DNA of 5,196 nucleotides from Oscillospiraceae bacterium (GTDB taxonomy: Bacteria; Bacillota; Clostridia; Oscillospirales; Ruminococcaceae). Positions 1 to 5,196 of the stretch are shown one piece after another. The stretch covers positions 1-5,196 of the forward strand of contig CAAEOA010000301.1 in the NCBI GenBank assembly GCA_900757485.1. Direction: 5' to 3'. The notes below the pieces were generated by a model. The model made no database searches. It worked only from the letters and a program-made list of their open reading frames with translations, and was not told where the DNA came from. Made by a program: the position numbers and the translations under genes. The stretch's first letter is position 1. Each line of letters begins with the position of its first letter.

Positions 1-352
1 AAACGAATTAGTAAAAAATACTGTAAAAATTTTAGACAGTAAAAAAGCAGAAGAGCTTGTTGCCATCAGAGTAAAAGATTTGACAATACTTGCGGAATAT
101 TTTATAATAGCTAACGGAACCAGCAATACACAGGTGAAAATGCTGGCGGATGAGGTAGAATACCAACTCGGAGAAATGGGAATTAAGCCGCACAAGGTAG
201 AAGGCTATCAATCCGGAAACTGGATTGTGTTGGACTATATTGATGTCGTAGTCCACATTTTTCTGACCGAAACCAGAGAGTTCTATTCTTTAGAGCGTCT
301 TTGGGCAGATGGCGATGTGTTGAATACCGAAACAATTTTGGGTGAAAATTAG
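1..352 (+). CDS. rsfS: Ribosomal silencing factor RsfS (Iojap/YqeL family), 5' end missing
   Basis: The reading frame is open from base 2 to the TAG at 350-352, giving 116 visible residues. The start codon lies before the window, and since the family is usually about 105-120 aa, only a few residues can be missing. The protein has the family landmarks in order: a KKAEELV stretch in the N-terminal helix, ILAEYFIIANGTSNTQV, the G..PHKVEG turn, W.VLDY.DVVVHIF, and ETREFYSLERLW near the end. In this family the protein binds uL14 on the large ribosomal subunit, blocks joining to the small subunit, and so damps translation when nutrients are scarce. It acts in the cytoplasm. The next gene, leuS, starts 25 nt downstream with no terminator between, so the two are probably cotranscribed; rsfS just before leuS is a common arrangement in Clostridia. 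Identification rests on recognised motifs and is secure. Confidence 0.95.
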   Translation, partial: NELVKNTVKILDSKKAEELVAIRVKDLTILAEYFIIANGTSNTQVKMLADEVEYQLGEMGIKPHKVEGYQSGNWIVLDYIDVVVHIFLTETREFYSLERLWADGDVLNTETILGEN

Positions 353-377
353 ACAGAAAGCGAAAGGATTGTTATTC

Positions 378-2783
378 ATGAAATACAACTTTTCTGAAAT
401 AGAAAAGAAATGGCAAAACATTTGGGATGAAAAGAATGTATTTGCCGCAACCAATGATTATACCAAGCCGAAATATTATGCTTTGGTAGAATTTCCTTAT
501 CCTTCCGGACAGGGCTTGCATGTAGGGCATCCGCGTTCCTATACGGCATTAGATATCGTGGCGAGAAAACGTCGGTTAGAAGGATACAATGTGCTTTATC
601 CGATGGGATGGGACGCATTCGGACTACCAACCGAAAATTTTGCAATCAAAAATAAGATTCATCCTGAAATTGTTACCAAGCAGAATGTAGCTCATTTTAA
701 GGAACAGCTCAAATCGTTGGGTTTGTCCTTTGACTGGAACAGGGAAATCAATACCACTGACCCTAATTATTATAAATGGACGCAGTGGATTTTCCTGCAG
801 TTATTTAAAAAGGGACTGGCATACAAAAAAGAGATGTCCGTAAACTGGTGTACTTCCTGTAAAGTTGTTTTGGCAAATGAGGAAGTGGTGAACGGAGTTT
901 GCGAGCGCTGCGGCGGTGAAGTTGTCCATAAGGTAAAAAGCCAATGGATGCTGAAGATTACCGAGTATGCTCAGCGTCTGATTGATGACCTTGATGAAGT
1001 GGATTATATTGATAGGGTAAAAATTTCGCAGAAGAACTGGATCGGACGTTCCACCGGTGCGGAAGTTGATTTTATGACTACCGCCGGAGATAAATTGACC
1101 GTTTATACAACCCGTCCGGATACCTTGTTCGGAGCGACCTATATGGTTATTTCTCCGGAACATCCATTGATTGAAAAATGGGCGGACCGGTTGGAAAATA
1201 TGTCAGATATCAAAGCTTATCAGGAAGAAGCCGCTAAGAAATCTGATTTTGAGCGGACAGAGCTTGTGAAAGATAAAACCGGTGTAGAATTAAAAGGTGT
1301 AATGGGAATCAATCCGGTCAACGGAAAAGAAATTCCGATTTTTATTTCCGATTATGTTTTGGTGTCTTACGGAACGGGAGCCATTATGGCAGTACCCGGA
1401 CATGATACCAGGGACTATGATTTTGCGAAAAAATTCAATCTGCCGATTATCGAAGTGGTAAGCGGCGGAAATGTGGAAGAAGCAGCCTTTACCGATTGCG
1501 AAACCGGCATTATGGTCAATTCCGGTATGTTAAACGGAATGTCGGTAGAAGAAGCTAAAAAATCCATTATTGCATGGCTGGAAAAAGAAGGAAAAGGTCA
1601 TACCAAAGTCAACTTCAAATTGCGTGACTGGGTATTTTCCAGACAGCGTTATTGGGGAGAACCCATTCCTATTATCTATTGTGAGCATTGCGGATATGTT
1701 CCGGTGCCGGAAAATGAACTTCCTCTGATGCTGCCGGAGGTTGATTCTTATGAGCCGACTGACGACGGAGAGTCGCCGCTATCTACGATGGATAGTTTTG
1801 TAAATACCACCTGCCCGGTTTGCGGTGCTCCTGCAAAGAGAGAAACCGATACTATGCCGCAGTGGGCGGGTTCTTCGTGGTATTTTATGCGCTATTGTGA
1901 TCCGGACAACATGGATGCTTTGGCAGCGAAGGAAGCGTTGGATTACTGGCTACCGGTTGATTGGTATAACGGTGGCATGGAGCATACAACGCTACATCTG
2001 CTGTATTCGCGTTTCTGGCATAAATTCTTGTATGATATTGGTGTGGTCAGTTGTAAAGAACCGTATCAAAAACGTACCAGCCATGGTATGATTCTGGGCG
2101 AAAACGGGGAAAAGATGAGTAAATCCCGCGGTAACGTAGTCAATCCGGACGATATTGTGAAAGAATACGGCGCAGATACTTTGCGTATGTATGAGATGTT
2201 TATCGGAGATTTTGAAAAGTCCGCACCGTGGAGCTCTGCCAGCATAAAAGGCTGTAAACGCTTTTTGGAAAAGATATGGAGCCTGCAGGATTGCTTGATT
2301 GAAGGGGATTCATATCGCAAAGAGCTGGAAGTGTCTTTCCATAAAACCATAAAAAAAGTAACAGAGGACATTGAATCGCTGAAATTCAATACTGCAATCG
2401 CAGCGATGATGGCACTGTTAAATGATATTCAGGATGTCGGCACAATCAACAGGAAAGAATATACTGATCTCTTGATTATGCTCAACCCTTTTGCACCGCA
2501 TGTTACCGAGGAAATTTATCAGTTGTTGGGTAATCAGGATATGATTACGCACAGCAGTTGGGTGCAGTATGATGAGAGCAAGTGTGTCGAGAATACGGTT
2601 GAGATCGCACTGCAAGTCAACGGTAAGCTGAAATCCAAATTGATGATTCCGGCAGATGTAGCAAAGGATGAGGTTCTTGCTTTGGCGAAGAACAACGAAA
2701 AAATTAAAGAAATTTTAGCAGATAAAACGATTGTGAAAGAAATATACGTTCCGGGAAAAATCGTGAACATTGTTGTTCGTTAG
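378..2783 (+). CDS. leuS: Leucyl-tRNA synthetase (class Ia, bacterial type), 801 aa
   Basis: This enzyme attaches leucine to tRNA-Leu using ATP, in the cytoplasm. The ATG at 378 is chosen because AAAGGA (363-368) sits 9 nt upstream and the protein then begins MKYNFSEIEKKWQ, the normal LeuRS start; a GTG at 342 in the same frame would overlap rsfS and add 12 residues unlike the family. The Rossmann-fold signature HVGH is at residues 48-51 and the KMSKS loop at 579-583. A zinc-ribbon-like pair of CxxC motifs is at C158/C161 and C175/C178, and a second is at C435/C438 and C479/C482. The CP1 editing domain, which hydrolyses mischarged tRNA, has its threonine-rich TTRPDT at 244-249 and the GHDxRD motif with D343 and D346, so proofreading looks intact. 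The anticodon-binding helical region follows KMSKS, and the small C-terminal domain ends in VNIVVR. The length is normal to slightly short for a bacterial LeuRS. No frameshift or missing catalytic motif is visible. Confidence 0.98.
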   Translation: MKYNFSEIEKKWQNIWDEKNVFAATNDYTKPKYYALVEFPYPSGQGLHVGHPRSYTALDIVARKRRLEGYNVLYPMGWDAFGLPTENFAIKNKIHPEIVTKQNVAHFKEQLKSLGLSFDWNREINTTDPNYYKWTQWIFLQLFKKGLAYKKEMSVNWCTSCKVVLANEEVVNGVCERCGGEVVHKVKSQWMLKITEYAQRLIDDLDEVDYIDRVKISQKNWIGRSTGAEVDFMTTAGDKLTVYTTRPDTLFGATYMVISPEHPLIEKWADRLENMSDIKAYQEEAAKKSDFERTELVKDKTGVELKGVMGINPVNGKEIPIFISDYVLVSYGTGAIMAVPGHDTRDYDFAKKFNLPIIEVVSGGNVEEAAFTDCETGIMVNSGMLNGMSVEEAKKSIIAWLEKEGKGHTKVNFKLRDWVFSRQRYWGEPIPIIYCEHCGYVPVPENELPLMLPEVDSYEPTDDGESPLSTMDSFVNTTCPVCGAPAKRETDTMPQWAGSSWYFMRYCDPDNMDALAAKEALDYWLPVDWYNGGMEHTTLHLLYSRFWHKFLYDIGVVSCKEPYQKRTSHGMILGENGEKMSKSRGNVVNPDDIVKEYGADTLRMYEMFIGDFEKSAPWSSASIKGCKRFLEKIWSLQDCLIEGDSYRKELEVSFHKTIKKVTEDIESLKFNTAIAAMMALLNDIQDVGTINRKEYTDLLIMLNPFAPHVTEEIYQLLGNQDMITHSSWVQYDESKCVENTVEIALQVNGKLKSKLMIPADVAKDEVLALAKNNEKIKEILADKTIVKEIYVPGKIVNIVVR

Positions 2784-2816
2784 TCCGAATAAAGCGAAAA
2801 ATATTTCGTACATTGT

Positions 2817-2848
2817 AACAAAGAAAGAAAAAATTATTGTTCTTTGTT
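2817..2848 (+). terminator. AT-rich inverted repeat after leuS, possible weak terminator
   Basis: AACAAAGAA (2817-2825) and TTCTTTGTT (2840-2848) form a perfect 9-bp inverted repeat around a 14-nt A-rich loop, 33 nt after the leuS stop. The position is right for the end of the rsfS-leuS transcript. The stem has only two G-C pairs and no run of T follows it, so it is a poor intrinsic terminator; it could instead be an mRNA 3'-end stabiliser or chance. A smaller repeat, CGAAA/TTTCG at 2795-2799 and 2804-2808, lies just before it. Nothing else between leuS and the rpsU promoter looks like a terminator. Confidence 0.35.
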
Positions 2849-2867
2849 CCTAATTGCTAATATTTGC

Positions 2868-2897
2868 TTGACAATATTATGCTTTATATTGTATAAT
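2868..2897 (+). promoter_or_regulatory. Sigma-A-type promoter of rpsU
   Basis: TTGACA at 2868-2873 and TATAAT at 2892-2897 both match the consensus perfectly and are separated by 18 bp. The surrounding sequence is very AT-rich. Transcription should begin near 2904, giving a leader of roughly 54 nt before the rpsU start. A promoter this strong fits a ribosomal protein gene needed in large amounts. Confidence 0.88.
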
Positions 2898-2925
2898 ATA
2901 TTTTGTTACACAATTATGTTGTAAA

Positions 2926-2951
2926 CCTCTGCTGTTGTAGCAAAGGGAGGG
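2926..2951 (+). promoter_or_regulatory. rpsU ribosome binding site inside a possible masking hairpin
   Basis: The Shine-Dalgarno sequence AAGGGAGGG (2943-2951) lies 6 nt before the rpsU ATG and is close to ideal. Upstream, CCTC (2926-2929) can pair with GAGG (2947-2950), and TGCT (2930-2933) with AGCA (2939-2942), around a GTTGT loop and with AAGG (2943-2946) bulged out. This would be an 8-bp imperfect hairpin that hides the core of the binding site. The pairing is visible in the sequence; a role in controlling translation is inference, and a short CCTC complement to a Shine-Dalgarno sequence can arise by chance. Confidence 0.4.
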
Positions 2952-2957
2952 AATAAA

Positions 2958-3134
2958 ATGGCTAAAATCGATATCAAACCGAATGAGTCTTTGGATAGCG
3001 CTCTTAGAAGATTTAAGAGATCTTGCTCAAAGGATGGCGTTCTCGCCGAAGTTCGTAAAAGAGAGCATTATGAAAAGCCTTCTGTAAAGCGCAAAAAGAA
3101 ATCCGAAGCAGCTCGCAAACGTAAGTTTAAGTAA
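2958..3134 (+). CDS. rpsU: Small ribosomal subunit protein bS21, 58 aa
   Basis: The ATG at 2958 follows a near-perfect ribosome binding site, and the frame runs 58 codons to the TAA at 3132-3134. The protein has the bS21 pattern throughout: N-terminal beta strand MAKIDIKPNESLDSALRRFK (residues 1-20), then SCSKDGVLAEVRKREHYEKP (22-41), and a C-terminal basic helix of alternating K/R and A ending AARKRKFK (51-58). In the family this protein sits on the 30S platform near the 3' end of 16S rRNA and the anti-Shine-Dalgarno region and helps initiation. The length matches Firmicutes homologues. The gene has its own promoter and its own terminator, so it is a single-gene unit between leuS and yqeG. 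Its small size makes it easy to miss with a 60-residue cut-off. Identification is secure. Confidence 0.97.
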   Translation: MAKIDIKPNESLDSALRRFKRSCSKDGVLAEVRKREHYEKPSVKRKKKSEAARKRKFK

Positions 3135-3176
3135 TTTATACTTATTACTGCCGATCGGTGAGTGTTTGGTAGTGTG

Positions 3177-3208
3177 AAAGGTGTAACTATAATTGTTACA
3201 CCTTTTTT
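3177..3208 (+). terminator. Intrinsic terminator of rpsU
   Basis: AAAGGTGTAAC (3177-3187) and GTTACACCTTT (3195-3205) form a perfect 11-bp stem with a 7-nt loop (TATAATT), and six T residues run from 3203 to 3208. It lies 42 nt after the rpsU stop. The stem begins with A residues that mirror the T tract, so it could also work on the opposite strand, but no gene there needs it. This is a clear Rho-independent terminator. Confidence 0.92.
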
Positions 3209-3220
3209 ATTGTATAAAAA

Positions 3221-3335
3221 AGTGTTCGTAGGGTGATACCCGCCGAAATAATCTGATTTATTATACATTTGACCTGCCGACCATTCGTCAAATCCGATCA
3301 TAATAGAACCCGGAAGCGGAAGGAACGCGAAAAAA
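3221..3335 (+). promoter_or_regulatory. Possible structured leader of yqeG, class not recognised
   Basis: This non-coding stretch between the rpsU terminator and yqeG holds several possible helices. GTGTTC (3222-3227) can pair with GAACGC (3323-3328, one G-U pair), enclosing the rest and covering part of the yqeG Shine-Dalgarno sequence AAGGAA (3320-3325). Inside lie a small GGGT/ACCC hairpin (3231-3234 with 3238-3241) and a long arm made of 3257-3264 with 3300-3307 (8 bp) and ATTTGAC/GTCAAAT (3267-3273 with 3287-3293, 7 bp) around a 13-nt loop. I do not recognise a known riboswitch class. No convincing promoter is visible: TATAAA at 3213-3218 has no good -35 partner at the usual distance. 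The helices are seen; a regulatory role is inference. Confidence 0.35.
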
Positions 3336-3839
3336 ATGAAGATTTTCCAACCTGATTTAATTGTAAAAAATGTGACTATGATAACAACAGAACTATTAAA
3401 AAAACATCATGTTAAAGCTTTGATATTGGATGTTGATAATACCCTGACAACGCACGGAAACCCGGAACCCGGGGAAGGCGTTATGCAATGGTTAGAGACA
3501 ATGCGGCAGGCGGATATTCCGATGATGATTGTGTCAAATAATTCTCATAACAGGGTCAAACCGTTTGCAGAAATATTGCAATTGGAATTTGTATCCAGAG
3601 GCTTAAAACCGCTGACGGTTGGGATGACCAGGGCATGTAAAAGATTTGGTTTAACTCCGTCTGAGGTTGCTATTGTGGGAGATCAGCTTTTTACTGATAT
3701 TTTAGGCGGAAAATTAAAAGGTATGAAATGTATCTTAACCGAACCTATTTGTTATGAATCAGGCGCTTTTTTTAAGCTGAAGAGAAAACTGGAAAATAAA
3801 TTGATGAAAAGCAGAAAATCAAAGGAGGAAAAAGGATGA
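3336..3839 (+). CDS. yqeG: YqeG-family HAD-superfamily (subfamily IIIA) phosphatase, 167 aa
   Basis: The protein shows the four HAD phosphatase motifs in order: motif I DVDNTL (D32 nucleophile and D34 acid/base), motif II VSN with S67, motif III lysine K91 in the GLKP segment, and motif IV GDQLFTD (115-121, with D116 and D121 for magnesium). There is no cap domain insertion between motifs I and II, as expected for subfamily III. The length is close to B. subtilis YqeG. The family is related to mitochondrial phosphatidylglycerophosphate phosphatase (Gep4), so a phospholipid-precursor substrate is possible, but the sequence here cannot settle that. The C-terminal 20 residues are very basic, which could favour membrane or nucleic-acid contact (inference). 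The ATG at 3336 has AAGGAA 10 nt upstream. The stop TGA (3837-3839) overlaps the next ATG, so the two genes are translationally coupled. The source of transcription is unclear: either a weak local promoter or readthrough from rpsU. Confidence 0.92.
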   Translation: MKIFQPDLIVKNVTMITTELLKKHHVKALILDVDNTLTTHGNPEPGEGVMQWLETMRQADIPMMIVSNNSHNRVKPFAEILQLEFVSRGLKPLTVGMTRACKRFGLTPSEVAIVGDQLFTDILGGKLKGMKCILTEPICYESGAFFKLKRKLENKLMKSRKSKEEKG

Positions 3840-4693
3840 CGGCCTTGTTTGGTCCTGCCGGTAACAGTGAAAGCTTTGCGGCAAACGGACATAAAAAAAC
3901 GATAGAGGTACCTGCGTTTGTAAACGAATTCGGATTGACGGCCTATGAATATCAATGCGGGCACGGCGTTCGGGTCAGCAATCAATCCGCTGCCGAATTT
4001 GGTGAGGAAGCACGAAAATACAATCTTTCTCTGTCTATTCATGCACCCTATTATATTTCCCTTTCTGGTATTGACCCGGAAACACGAAATAAAAGTGTTG
4101 AGTATATTTTACAGACCGCCCGAGCGGCAAAAGCGATGGGTGCATCCAGATTTGTAGTACATTCGGGATCGGCGGGAAAAATCAGCCGTGAAGAAGCGCT
4201 GGAACTTGCAAAAGATACGCTGACGCGTGCATGGGAAGCCATGAGAGAGGAAAATCTGGATGATATTATTCTTTGCCCGGAAACAATGGGAAAATTCAAT
4301 CAGCTGGGCAATTTGCAGGAAGTAATGGAGCTTTGCAAAATAAACGATCATTTTCTGCCTTGTATTGATTTTGGCCATTTGAATGCCAGAACACTTGGCA
4401 GTTTACAGTCGACAGCTGATTATGAGCAAATTTTGGATACGATTGAAAATGAATTGGGATTTGCCCGTTTGAAAGTTTTTCATTCCCATTTCAGTCAGAT
4501 AGAGTATACCGAAAAGGGCGGAGAAAAGCGCCATTTAACTTTTGCAGACGAGGTTTACGGACCATTTTTTGAACCGTTGGCGGAACTGATTGCAAAAAAG
4601 GGGCTGACGCCTACTTTTATTTGTGAAAGTGCAGGAACACAAGCAGAGGATGCGCAAAGAATGCAGCAAATCTATTTAAACTGTTTGAAATAA
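3836..4693 (+). CDS. Endonuclease IV-like TIM-barrel protein (AP_endonuc_2 superfamily), 285 aa
   Basis: The ATG at 3836 overlaps the yqeG stop as ATGA and has AAAGGAGG (3821-3828) 7 nt upstream, so this start is firm. The protein resembles endonuclease IV (Nfo), a zinc enzyme that cuts DNA at abasic sites, and has the same length as the E. coli protein. The expected metal ligands appear in order: H69 in SIHAPY, H109 in VVHSG, E149 in CPETMGK, D178 and H181 in CIDFGH, H216 in VFHSH, H233 in KRHLTF and E264 in CESAG. Tyr72, which in Nfo inserts near the abasic site, is also kept. However, the Nfo D-R-H motif that supplies two ligands of the third zinc reads K231-R232-H233, so the Asp is absent. 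The N-terminal FGPAGNSESF segment differs from the usual Nfo start. I am sure of the fold family but not of DNA repair activity; a sugar isomerase-like or other phosphoester enzyme is also possible, so no gene symbol is given. Confidence 0.88.
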   Translation: MTALFGPAGNSESFAANGHKKTIEVPAFVNEFGLTAYEYQCGHGVRVSNQSAAEFGEEARKYNLSLSIHAPYYISLSGIDPETRNKSVEYILQTARAAKAMGASRFVVHSGSAGKISREEALELAKDTLTRAWEAMREENLDDIILCPETMGKFNQLGNLQEVMELCKINDHFLPCIDFGHLNARTLGSLQSTADYEQILDTIENELGFARLKVFHSHFSQIEYTEKGGEKRHLTFADEVYGPFFEPLAELIAKKGLTPTFICESAGTQAEDAQRMQQIYLNCLK

Positions 4694-4695
4694 CC

Positions 4696-4724
4696 TTGAA
4701 AAAAAGAGTAAAATGTTTTATGAT
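4696..4724 (+). promoter_or_regulatory. Sigma-A-type promoter of aroQ
   Basis: TTGAAA (4696-4701) and TATGAT (4719-4724) each match the consensus at five of six positions and are exactly 17 bp apart. The -35 begins 3 bp after the stop of the TIM-barrel gene. Transcription should start near 4731, just before the ribosome binding site at 4742-4747. There is no terminator between the upstream gene and this promoter, so aroQ may be read both from here and by readthrough. Confidence 0.72.
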
Positions 4725-4741
4725 GAGGTAAAATACAAAAG

Positions 4742-4786
4742 AAGGAGAAATACAATCCGGTATTTTATGCCGAAATAGGATTGTGT
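4742..4786 (+). promoter_or_regulatory. Distant aroQ Shine-Dalgarno sequence followed by a hairpin
   Basis: The only strong Shine-Dalgarno sequence before aroQ is AAGGAG at 4742-4747, 48 nt from the ATG and far outside the normal range. Between them ACAATC (4752-4757) pairs with GATTGT (4779-4784), extendable by a G-U and an A-U pair to 4750/4786. Inside, CGGTA (4758-4762) pairs with TGCCG (4768-4772, one G-U) around a TTTTA loop, leaving AAATAG (4773-4778) bulged. Folding would bring the Shine-Dalgarno sequence to an effective 11-15 nt from the ATG. Sites closer to the ATG are poor: GGGA at 4789-4792 is only 3 nt away and AGGA at 4777-4780 is 15 nt away. Confidence 0.5.
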
Positions 4787-4795
4787 ACGGGAACA

Positions 4796-5196
4796 ATGAG
4801 TATTATCCGGAAAAGAGTTTTAGTGCTGCACGGGCCGAATATCAACATGGTCGGTGAGCGGGAAACCAGTATTTACGGCAAGGAAACATTTGATTCCATT
4901 AATTTGCAGATTTTAGATTATGCTACATCGTTGGGATTGGAGTGTCAAACTTTTCAGTCCAACAGCGAGGGAGAGATCATTGACCATATTCATGCAGCCC
5001 GGCAGAATTTTGACGGCATTGTGATTAATGCCGGGGCTTACACCCATTATAGTTATGCCATTCGTGATGCCATCGCTGCAGTGAAAATTCCGTGTATTGA
5101 GGTTCATTTTTCCAATATTCACAGTCGGGAAGAATTTCGCTCCAAAGCAGGGATTGCGCCGGCATGCGTCGGACAAATTTCCGGTTTCGGAAAATA
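4796..5196 (+). CDS. aroQ: Type II 3-dehydroquinate dehydratase, 3' end missing
   Basis: This enzyme dehydrates 3-dehydroquinate to 3-dehydroshikimate in the shikimate pathway to aromatic amino acids, or in the reverse catabolic direction. The frame gives 133 full codons and then TA at the window edge; the family is usually about 145 aa and continues past the GFG motif seen at residues 130-132, so the last codon is more likely Tyr than a stop. Family landmarks are LHGPNIN (11-17), R22 and the catalytic Tyr27 in IYG, FQSNSEGEIIDHIH (53-66), INAGAYTHYS (77-86), and EVHFSNIHSREEFR (102-115) with E102 and the catalytic His104. The usual REP triplet reads RET (22-24). ATG 4796 is the only in-frame ATG upstream of LHGPN; an in-frame TGA at 4724-4726 limits any extension, and a TTG at 4781 has no ribosome binding site. 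An aro gene near yqeG is also seen in other Firmicutes. Confidence 0.95.
   Translation, partial: MSIIRKRVLVLHGPNINMVGERETSIYGKETFDSINLQILDYATSLGLECQTFQSNSEGEIIDHIHAARQNFDGIVINAGAYTHYSYAIRDAIAAVKIPCIEVHFSNIHSREEFRSKAGIAPACVGQISGFGK

Noticed and set aside
80..82. TTG at 80 as the start of rsfS.
   Set aside because: The conserved N-terminal helix of the family (KKAEELV) is encoded upstream in the same open frame, so the gene begins before the window.
342..377. GTG at 342 as an earlier leuS start.
   Set aside because: It overlaps the end of rsfS and adds 12 residues not typical of LeuRS, whereas ATG 378 has a well-spaced AAAGGA and gives the normal N-terminus.
2903..2917. TTGTTACAC in the rpsU leader is repeated in the rpsU terminator (3193-3201), and the leader segment 2910-2917 is complementary to 3189-3196.
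   Set aside because: The matches are only 8-9 nt and AT-rich, and the terminator's own 11-bp stem would outcompete this long-range pairing.
3151..3158. CCGATCGG palindrome after rpsU as a possible operator.
   Set aside because: Eight bases with no flanking symmetry, lying between a stop codon and a terminator, is not enough to call a protein-binding site.
3229..3243. TAGGGTGATACCCGC resembles the T-box antiterminator core (AGGGTGGNACCGCG).
   Set aside because: The invariant TGGNACC core is changed to TGATACC, there is no room for a stem I with specifier loop after the rpsU terminator, no terminator follows, and the downstream gene is not an amino-acid or tRNA-synthetase gene.
3068..3301. 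A 77-codon open frame on the - strand covering the end of rpsU and the following intergenic region.
   Set aside because: It runs antisense through rpsU and the rpsU terminator, its protein resembles nothing I know, and no ribosome binding site or promoter supports it.
4767..4778. Three-codon upstream frame ATG-CCG-AAA-TAG in the aroQ leader as a regulatory minicistron.
   Set aside because: It lies inside the hairpin, is 19 nt from the nearest strong Shine-Dalgarno sequence, and encodes no meaningful peptide; chance is the simpler explanation.

Overview
The window looks like an ordinary chromosomal housekeeping stretch from a low-GC Gram-positive bacterium, most likely a member of the Clostridia (Bacillota). 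The basis is the rsfS-leuS pairing, a Firmicutes-style bS21 with a lysine/arginine-rich tail, a YqeG-type phosphatase, strong AAGGAGG-type ribosome binding sites, and textbook sigma-A promoters. All genes found are on the + strand. I see no mobile element, CRISPR array, tRNA or rRNA.

Layout: (1) 1-352, the 3' part of rsfS (ribosomal silencing factor), cut by the window start. (2) 378-2783, leuS (leucyl-tRNA synthetase, 801 aa), complete and probably cotranscribed with rsfS. (3) 2784-2957, an AT-rich gap with an inverted repeat and a strong promoter (TTGACA-18-TATAAT), followed by a leader that can fold over the next Shine-Dalgarno sequence. (4) 2958-3134, rpsU (bS21, only 58 aa), closed by a strong intrinsic terminator at 3177-3208. 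(5) 3209-3335, a non-coding stretch that can fold into several helices and may be a structured leader. (6) 3336-3839, a yqeG-like HAD phosphatase overlapping by ATGA with (7) 3836-4693, an endonuclease IV-like TIM-barrel protein of 285 aa. (8) 4694-4795, a promoter (TTGAAA-17-TATGAT) and a hairpin leader. (9) 4796-5196, aroQ (type II 3-dehydroquinate dehydratase), cut by the window end.

Functionally there are three or four transcription units. The first two serve translation: rsfS silences ribosomes, leuS charges tRNA-Leu, and rpsU supplies a small-subunit protein. The third holds two enzymes of uncertain substrate that are translationally coupled. The fourth starts a shikimate-pathway gene from its own promoter. 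I did not find a clear new system. The most interesting signals are in the untranslated leaders: the aroQ Shine-Dalgarno sequence lies 48 nt from its start codon with a hairpin between them, the rpsU leader can pair with its own Shine-Dalgarno sequence, and the yqeG leader looks structured. The endonuclease IV-like protein also keeps eight of the nine expected metal ligands but not the ninth.
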